From the NCBI GenBank assembly GCA_026706425.1, contig JAPOYW010000460.1, positions 1-9,995 of the forward strand: 9,995 bases of DNA, in the 5' to 3' direction. This document shows, one piece after another, positions 1-4,696 of the stretch (position 1 is the first letter of the stretch; every line of letters starts with the position of its first letter). The notes below the pieces were generated by a model, which ran no database searches, had not been told where the DNA came from, and saw only the letters and a program-made list of their open reading frames with translations. This DNA comes from Gammaproteobacteria bacterium (lineage in GTDB: Bacteria; Pseudomonadota; Gammaproteobacteria; Pseudomonadales; Azotimanducaceae). Both the position numbers and the translations under genes were made by a program.

Positions 1-171
1 GGGCTGGGGCTACTGGTGCTGGCCGCCTTCGTAGCGGCCGGGGGGCCGTACGAGGAGCCGATCACCGTTGCCGGCGGCGTGCTCCTGGCCTCGGCGCATC
101 TTTGGCACTGGATGCGAAAATGTGGTAGTGGTGGGGTCCACGGCCTCCCGGTCGAGCCCGATGAACCTTGA
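1..171 (+). CDS. MerC-domain membrane protein, C-terminal end (5' end outside window)
   Basis: The frame is open from the first base to TGA at 169-171 and gives the last 56 residues of a protein. The piece has two hydrophobic stretches (GLGLLVLAAFVAAGG and ITVAGGVLLASAHLW) separated by a short acidic turn. It ends in a His/Trp/Cys-containing tail (HLWHWMRKC), which matches the end of MerC-domain proteins, four-helix inner-membrane proteins named after the mercury-transport protein MerC. Family knowledge: in many gammaproteobacteria a chromosomal MerC-domain gene sits next to zur and is thought to work in zinc rather than mercury handling. Here the zur gene begins 15 bp downstream on the same strand, which supports that reading and suggests one operon. 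The identification rests on a short tail plus context. Another small membrane protein is possible. Confidence 0.6.
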   Translation, partial: GLGLLVLAAFVAAGGPYEEPITVAGGVLLASAHLWHWMRKCGSGGVHGLPVEPDEP

Positions 172-186
172 TCGTCGGCACCGGGT

Positions 187-752
187 GTGACATCGGACCA
201 AGGGCGTTGCGAATTGGCTAAACGGTCGGCAACACCGGCACCGCTTGCGGCGAAGTGGCGAAAGCTCGCCGAAGGACGCTGCGCGGAGAAGGGCGAACGG
301 CTGACCCCGGCCCGATTGGCGGTCTACGCGGAAATGCTGACCCGCGGTCGGCCGCTTTCCGCCTACGAACTCATCGCGCTCCTCGAGCAGCGGCAGCAAC
401 GCAAGATTGCGCCCTTGACCGTCTACCGACACCTCGATTTTCTGATGCGAACCGGACTCGTCCACCGGCTGCAATCCGCCCAGACCTACTTCCCGTGCGA
501 CCATCCCGACCACGCTCACGAGAGCCAGTTCCTGCTTTGTTCCTCATGCGGCCACGTGGACGAGGTGGAGTCGAGCGGACTTGAGACGCTCTTGGCCCAG
601 ATCGCCGACGAGCCGCTCTACCTGGCGCAGGCCGTCCAGCGCTACCCCGGCAAGCGCCGCGGATCGCCGACGAGCACGGATTCCGGCCGGACAACGCGGT
701 TGTGGAGGTTAAGGGATTGTGCGTCGACTGCGCCGTCGACGAGCAGGATTGA
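187..752 (+). pseudogene. zur: Zur (Fur-family zinc-uptake repressor), disrupted by a 62-bp insertion
   Basis: In other bacteria Zur represses zinc-uptake genes when zinc is bound. Residues 1-142 from the GTG at 187 read as a normal Fur/Zur N-terminus: a winged helix (RLTPARLAVYAEML, then PLTVYRHLDFLMRTGLV) and the start of the dimerisation domain with zinc ligands (CDHPDHAH and the LCSSCGH CxxC). After IADE at 601-612 this frame loses all Zur similarity. The true C-terminus resumes in another frame from 675 (HGFRPDNAVVEVKGLCVDC, second CxxC) and stops at TGA 750-752. Removing 62 bp (614-675 or equivalent) rejoins the frames. The repaired stretch from the first CxxC to the GF motif has the same length as E. 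coli Zur as I recall it. Start: GTG 187, or TTG 214; there is no convincing ribosome site. Without its C-terminal zinc site the product is probably inactive. Confidence 0.85.
600..675 (+). repeat. 14-bp direct repeat flanking a 48-bp insert inside zur
   Basis: The 14-mer GATCGCCGACGAGC occurs at 600-613 and again, identically, at 662-675, a period of 62 bp. The 48 bp between the copies (614-661) has no counterpart in Zur. Both copies encode the same IADE peptide in the respective correct frames, so deletion of one copy plus the spacer restores a colinear zur. The insert has no evident terminal inverted repeats. It could come from template switching with duplication, or from insertion of a very small element with a 14-bp target duplication. 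Confidence 0.85.
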
Positions 753-807
753 AGCGCTTCGCCTCGGCGTAGACCGTCATTCGGGCCCGCTTCGACGACG
801 CCCCGGC

Positions 808-1050
808 GTGGGCACTAACGGGTGCCGAACGGCGCAGCCGACGGCCTTGCCGGCGCTGGACGACAGGGAACTGCTCCAGGTGGGTTTCCGGTACGCGTTC
901 GCGCTGACGCACCACCACCACGATGCCGAGGATCTCGTGCAGGCTGCGTGGCTGAGGCTGAACCGGCGGCGACGCAAAGCCGACACGACGAAGGCGCTGT
1001 TGTTCACGGTAATCCGCAACGTGGCCGACGCCAACGACGCTACCCGATAA
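808..1050 (+). pseudogene. ECF-type sigma-70 factor, 5' fragment (region 2 only)
   Basis: The peptide from about 853 contains a clear sigma-70 region 2: LDDRELLQVGFRYAFALTHH, then HHDAEDLVQAAWLRLNRRRR and TKALLFTVIRN. The AEDLVQ-A-WLRL core is the hallmark of extracytoplasmic-function sigma factors. Such proteins usually have about 160-200 residues. Here reading stops at TAA 1048-1050 after 80 codons, and the promoter -35-binding region 4 is absent. After IRN the expected continuation into the next helix is lost (VADANDATR). A neighbouring frame there reads RRQRRY, so a small indel may also be present. The stop codon lies in sequence that is the antisense of the neighbouring methyltransferase. 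The start is uncertain: GTG 808 is the best candidate between the zur end and the conserved part. Probably a dead gene. Confidence 0.7.
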
Positions 1051-1662
1051 GCCCAAACCTCGTGCTCCACTTCCGGTTCGCCCTTGGGCATCGGGCGGCA
1101 GCGTTGCGAGCGTTCCACCAAGCTCCACCTGCCAGCGGTTTCCAGGTCATCGAGGTACCGACCGAACCCCTGCTCATGGAGTTCGGTCTTCAGCGAAAAG
1201 AGGATGTGACCACCGTTTCTCGTAACGCGGACTAACTCGTCGAAAGCATGCGCCGGGGCGTGGCCGGTGGTGAACACCCCCACGCTGATCACCGCATCGA
1301 AGGTGTCGTCGGCAAAGTCCAAGTACTCGCCCGAGGGTCATCTGGCGCAATTCGCGATAGATTGCCTTGCTCCGGGCCGCATCGAGCATCCCCAGCGACA
1401 AATCGATCCCATGGAGGTCGTGGTAGTCGGCCTCGATCAGACACTCGCCGACGAGGCCGGTGCCAACGCCCGCATCGAGTATCTTGGCACTTGGCGCGAC
1501 GTAATTGCCGAACAGGGCGACGGTTGCGCGCGGCGCGATCCACTCGAATTCCTCGCGCAGATCGCGATCGTATTCGCCCGCCCACTCGTCGTAGCGTTCC
1601 TCGAGTTCGCGGTTGTTCTTCGCCGCGTATACCCATTGCACGCGGTCTCGACGCTGTTGCAT
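1041..1662 (-). pseudogene. Class I SAM-dependent methyltransferase (METTL27/WBSCR27-like), frameshifted
   Basis: The start is ATG at 1662-1660, with AGGAGG five bases upstream (1673-1668). The N-terminus reads WVYAAKNNRELEERYDEWAG, followed by ILDAGVGTGLVGECL (the SAM-binding glycine loop, motif I) and GIDLSLGMLDAAR (the acidic motif II region). After MTLG the frame changes. The family sequence continues in the next frame as YLDFADDTFDAVISVGVFTT, RVTRNGGHILFSLKTEL and PKGEPEVEHEVWAYRV. The switch fits one extra base in the CCC run at 1330-1332 (GGG on the coding strand). The protein then runs without its own stop into the antisense of the sigma-factor gene at about 1041. As I recall the family, these proteins end at or just after this VW-YRV motif, so little is missing at the 3' end. 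Substrate unknown. The frameshift could be a real mutation or a homopolymer sequencing error. Confidence 0.8.
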
Positions 1663-1667
1663 GGTGG

Positions 1668-1673
1668 CCTCCT
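1668..1673 (-). promoter_or_regulatory. Ribosome binding site of the methyltransferase gene
   Basis: A perfect AGGAGG on the minus strand lies five bases before the ATG at 1662. It fixes the start of this gene and shows that its 5' end is well preserved although the coding sequence is broken. Confidence 0.7.
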
Positions 1674-1723
1674 AGTGCCGGGCACCGCCTAGCCAAGGTT
1701 ATGGCAATCCGAGGAGATGACAA

Positions 1724-1811
1724 ATGGGGTTAAGCGTTGAATTCCACTTCGACTTCGGAAGTCCGAACGCCTACCTACGTGGAGGAGGAAATTGCCCGAG
1801 GCCGAACTTGA
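1724..1811 (+). pseudogene. 2-hydroxychromene-2-carboxylate isomerase-like (DsbA-fold) remnant
   Basis: ATG 1724, with GAGGAG at 1711-1716 upstream, opens the peptide MGLSVEFHFDFGSPNAYL. This closely resembles the N-terminus of 2-hydroxychromene-2-carboxylate isomerases, glutathione-dependent DsbA-fold (GST-kappa-like) enzymes of aromatic degradation. The FDFxSPxAYL motif forms the first strand and the active-site loop. Similarity ends at about 1777. In a different frame, 1779-1811 reads VEEEIARGRT and stop, which could be the last helix (the family ends with a VEEAL-type helix). The rest of the usual roughly 200-residue protein is absent. I read this as a gene whose middle was deleted. The N-terminal match is good and the C-terminal match is weak. 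The gene is divergent from the methyltransferase. Confidence 0.55.
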
Positions 1812-1864
1812 TGCGGTCAATCAAAGGGTTCGCCCGGTGGCGACCCAAAGACGCCAAGACAAGG

Positions 1865-3814
1865 TCAGGGATGGCGCGGAGCTAGATTGATGACGAGCGG
1901 GCTGCCGTCCCACCGAATGAGCACCGTTTCGTAGCCCCTCTTCGAGCAGGTCAGGTTGGCATCGATCAACGTGGTTGGCAGCCCGTCCCTCAAGTCATAC
2001 ACAGGACTGCCCGCCCACACACCGTCCTGCACTTCGCACGAGACGTCGTTGAGCGCTTCCTTCGTATCGTCATCGACCACTCGAACCTCGCGCGTGTCGC
2101 TGATGGTCGGTCGGATGTTCACGTTCTCCACCGACGACCCCTCGACTACGACCTCGCGGGTCCCGCCGATATAGGGTGACGCAAATGAAACCCGGTACTC
2201 ACCTTCCTCCAAGCCGTCGAATCGGAACGCGCCGCGGCTGTCGGTAAACCCGCGGAAAATCACCGATTCGGCGCTTGCAGAGACCAATCTCGCTTGAACC
2301 ACCCAGTTGGCCTCGTTCCGCCCTTCCCGAGGGTGCGACAAGCGAAACGGATGGTCAGCCTCCAGAACGACCGCGCCCGATAGTGCGAAAGAGCCGAGAC
2401 GGACGTCGAACGCCGTGTCGCCAACCACGGAGACGTCGAAGGATCGATGGGTCCCGCGCAGACCAAGCTGAGCGCGAAGCTCGTAATCGCCGTCGTCAAG
2501 GCCCGGGATCTCGTATTCGCCGTCAACGTCGGACATGTCGGCTACGAATGGCAGGGCGGGATCCTTGGGAACAGCGCGTACCATCACCGCCCGTACTGGG
2601 CGGGAACCCGCGAGCACCCTCCCCTTGATCCTCGACCGACCCGCAAAGCTGAAGTCGGCGGAGCCCTCGCCCCCTGCCATCCTGATTCGCCTAGTGAGCC
2701 TGCGTGAATCCCGATCCTTCCATGCAGTGACCTCCGCAACATGGTCGCCGTCGGGAATGCCATGGACGACGAAGCGACCATTGCCGAACTCCGACTGGCC
2801 TTGGCGAACCCAGTCCTGCCACTGGTCGTCACTCCGGATGAAGAACGATGCCCACTCGGACTCCCGTAGGCCGGAAATCCGTCCGGTAAGTCGCCCGAGT
2901 GGCTCGGCCGCCAATCCGACCGATACGAGTTCGTCCTCAGCAAGCGTGAGGGATCGTCGATCGACAACCCCAGCGCTGGACGTCGCGGCCAAGCGGTACG
3001 AACCGGCCGCAAGACCTTCAAACCGGAATCGCCCGTCGGGATCGACCTGCCGTTCCAACGCGCGCGAACCGTCGGTGTCGAATTGGAGCCAGACCGTACC
3101 CTCGACCGGCGTTCCGTCGGCCAACGACATCGTCCCTTTGATCGTTGCGCCTCCGCCAAGTTCGATGTTCAGGCGATCTGTACCGGCGGGCAGCCGGACA
3201 GGCCGCGTGACGTGTTCAGCCGACATCACCTCGAGACGAACCCCGCCTTCAGGCAGACGACTCAGGGCGAAAGCCCCATCGCGGTCCGTGGTGGCCCACC
3301 AACCGAGCGGGTATTCCTCTGCAACGTCAATCGCCAACACGCCTAGTGCGCTGGGCTCGTAACGGACGCCGGCCCCCGCGATGGGCGACCCGTCCCGGGC
3401 GTCCGTGACCCGTCCGCCGATGCTGCGTCCTCGGTGGAGATGGATAGTCCCAAGATCGTGGCTAGCCGAGTTGGAATTGAAACTCACCGCGTCGAACCAA
3501 GTTGAACGGCCCGGCGCGTCGAGCGCGATCCCGAAGCCACCCCAGCCGGAGTCGATCCTCAAGCGACGCTCGGCGCTATCGAACCTGTGGACCTGCGGCT
3601 CGTTTCCCCTCTTGTATACCGTCAGCGTGAAGGAATCCAAGGACGCGCCTTCGGCATCGAGAACCGTGGCCACCAGGATTCTGGTTGGCGAATCGGCGGT
3701 CGACTCGGCGGCGACTACGGGGTGTGCGCACACGCCCCAAAGGAGCCACGCCAGACCCACACCGGCCGGCATGTGCGGGACAGGACTCCGCATCCGCCGT
3801 TTCAACGTCACCAA
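1865..3814 (-). CDS. Exported protein with about seven tandem carboxypeptidase-regulatory-like domains
   Basis: This is a 649-residue intact reading frame. The first codon shown is TTG 3814. ATG at 3793 (residue 8) or 3772 (residue 15) may be the real start, since each leaves a clean signal peptide: basic residues, GVGLAWLLWGVC, and a cleavage site near VVA-AES (residue 36). The rest is repeated beta-sandwich units at roughly 45-125, 131-220, 223-303, 307-390, 393-475, 477-570 and 574-645. Five carry the recurrent turn (D/N)G-x-F-x-(F/V)-x-G-(L/I)-x-x-G-x-Y, for example DGRFRFEGLAAGSYRLAA and RGAFRFDGLEEGEYRVSF. That motif is typical of carboxypeptidase-regulatory-like (CarboxypepD_reg) and related prealbumin-like folds. 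The last unit has two cysteines (593 and 623) that could pair. No catalytic domain is seen. A structural or carbohydrate/protein-binding role in the periplasm or at the surface is inference. It has no operon partner and faces away from the DUF169 gene. Confidence 0.75.
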   Translation of the reverse strand: MVTLKRRMRSPVPHMPAGVGLAWLLWGVCAHPVVAAESTADSPTRILVATVLDAEGASLDSFTLTVYKRGNEPQVHRFDSAERRLRIDSGWGGFGIALDAPGRSTWFDAVSFNSNSASHDLGTIHLHRGRSIGGRVTDARDGSPIAGAGVRYEPSALGVLAIDVAEEYPLGWWATTDRDGAFALSRLPEGGVRLEVMSAEHVTRPVRLPAGTDRLNIELGGGATIKGTMSLADGTPVEGTVWLQFDTDGSRALERQVDPDGRFRFEGLAAGSYRLAATSSAGVVDRRSLTLAEDELVSVGLAAEPLGRLTGRISGLRESEWASFFIRSDDQWQDWVRQGQSEFGNGRFVVHGIPDGDHVAEVTAWKDRDSRRLTRRIRMAGGEGSADFSFAGRSRIKGRVLAGSRPVRAVMVRAVPKDPALPFVADMSDVDGEYEIPGLDDGDYELRAQLGLRGTHRSFDVSVVGDTAFDVRLGSFALSGAVVLEADHPFRLSHPREGRNEANWVVQARLVSASAESVIFRGFTDSRGAFRFDGLEEGEYRVSFASPYIGGTREVVVEGSSVENVNIRPTISDTREVRVVDDDTKEALNDVSCEVQDGVWAGSPVYDLRDGLPTTLIDANLTCSKRGYETVLIRWDGSPLVINLAPRHP

Positions 3815-3910
3815 CTGCTAATAACGTACCATCCATAGCGCTACCAGTGCAAACCAACCCAAAGCGCCTCCAATCAAGTAGATTTGACACGCACTTCAGG
3901 AGAGGAACCC
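3815..3910. promoter_or_regulatory. Divergent intergenic region, probable promoters for both sides
   Basis: These 96 bp separate the minus-strand beta-sandwich gene from the plus-strand DUF169-receptor pair, so transcription of both probably starts here. The stretch is visibly richer in A/T than its surroundings. I could not fix a convincing -35/-10 pair on either strand. No operator-like palindrome stood out. Confidence 0.35.
3898..3905 (+). promoter_or_regulatory. Ribosome binding site of the DUF169 gene
   Basis: AGGAGAGG lies five bases before ATG 3911. It selects this ATG over an in-frame TTG at 3884, which has no ribosome site of its own. Confidence 0.75.
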
Positions 3911-4696
3911 ATGAGCGACGTCATCGCCACCGATCTCACCAACATCGACTGGCAGGACCTGGTCGAGGGCCTGAACCGCTACCTGCGTCTACGTACGACG
4001 CCGATTGGCATGAAGCGCTTCGAGACCGTCGAAGAAATGGAAGCCGTGCCACGCATCCGGCGACCCAAGAACATTCACACCACGGATCAGATCGTCGGCC
4101 AAGCCAGCCGCAACGGTTGGACCGTCGGCATCACGGCCGAAGACCTCGTCGGCGATCAATGCCGCACCGTGGTTGGGCTGGCACCCCGAAGCGAGGAGTG
4201 GCTCACGGGCAAGAACATGGCGGGCGTCTGGTACGCGGACGACGCCGAAGCCGCCAAGCACCAGCAGGCGATGGACCTCGCACCCTTTGGCGCACATGTC
4301 GCCCTAGCCGTGAGTCCACTGGCGAGCGGCCGGCTCAATCCGCCCGACATCGCCCTCATCTACGCGACGCCCGCGCAGATGATCCTGTTCATCAACGGCC
4401 TGCAGTGGACGGGCTACAAGAAGCTCGAGTGGGGCTGCGTGGGCGAATCCGCCTGCGCCGATTCCTGGGGCCGGGCGCTGGCCACCGGCGAACCCAGCCT
4501 GTCGATTCCGTGTTTCGCCGAACGCCGCTATGGCGGCGTGATGGAGGACGAACTCCTGATGGCGATTCCGCCCGCCTTTCTCCCCAAGGTCATCGAGGGT
4601 CTCGATCGCCTGTCGCGCAACGGCTTGCGCTATCCCATTCCGCAGTACGGGATCAACAACGACGTACGGGCCGGGATGAGCGTGAGCTATGGGTGA
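3911..4696 (+). CDS. DUF169 (COG2043) domain protein
   Basis: The product is a 261-residue soluble protein with no signal peptide or membrane segment, so it should be cytoplasmic. It resembles the DUF169 family, which has no established biochemical function. Features typical of the family as I know it are a start on LxxYLRLRTTPIGMKRF, the central GITAEDLVGDQCRTVVGL, the hydrophobic segment PAQMILFINGLQW, and the C-terminal part with SIPCFAERRYGG. Four cysteines (84, 176, 182, 201), two of them in WGCVGESACADSW, could bind a metal or cofactor; this is inference. The start ATG has a good ribosome site. The gene overlaps the TonB-dependent receptor by 8 bp (ATG GG TGA), so translation of the two is likely coupled, and a role linked to the imported compound is likely. 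The frame is intact, unlike many neighbours. Confidence 0.8.
   Translation: MSDVIATDLTNIDWQDLVEGLNRYLRLRTTPIGMKRFETVEEMEAVPRIRRPKNIHTTDQIVGQASRNGWTVGITAEDLVGDQCRTVVGLAPRSEEWLTGKNMAGVWYADDAEAAKHQQAMDLAPFGAHVALAVSPLASGRLNPPDIALIYATPAQMILFINGLQWTGYKKLEWGCVGESACADSWGRALATGEPSLSIPCFAERRYGGVMEDELLMAIPPAFLPKVIEGLDRLSRNGLRYPIPQYGINNDVRAGMSVSYG

Noticed and set aside
614..661. The 48-bp zur spacer as a REP or hairpin element
   Set aside because: Only a 4-bp ctgg/ccag pairing was found by eye and there are no terminal inverted repeats.
1820..1864. Possible hairpin terminator for the beta-sandwich gene (GGG-TTCG-CCC and GGCG/CGCC pairs)
   Set aside because: The stems have only 3-4 base pairs and there is no proper T run.
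2535..3362. Plus-strand open frame of 275 codons opposite the beta-sandwich protein
   Set aside because: It is Ser/Arg/Pro-rich shadow sequence without motifs. The minus-strand frame has a signal peptide and repeated domains.
3884..3889. TTGACA, a perfect -35-like hexamer before the DUF169 gene
   Set aside because: A -10 element at normal spacing would fall on the ribosome site and start codon, and none is present.
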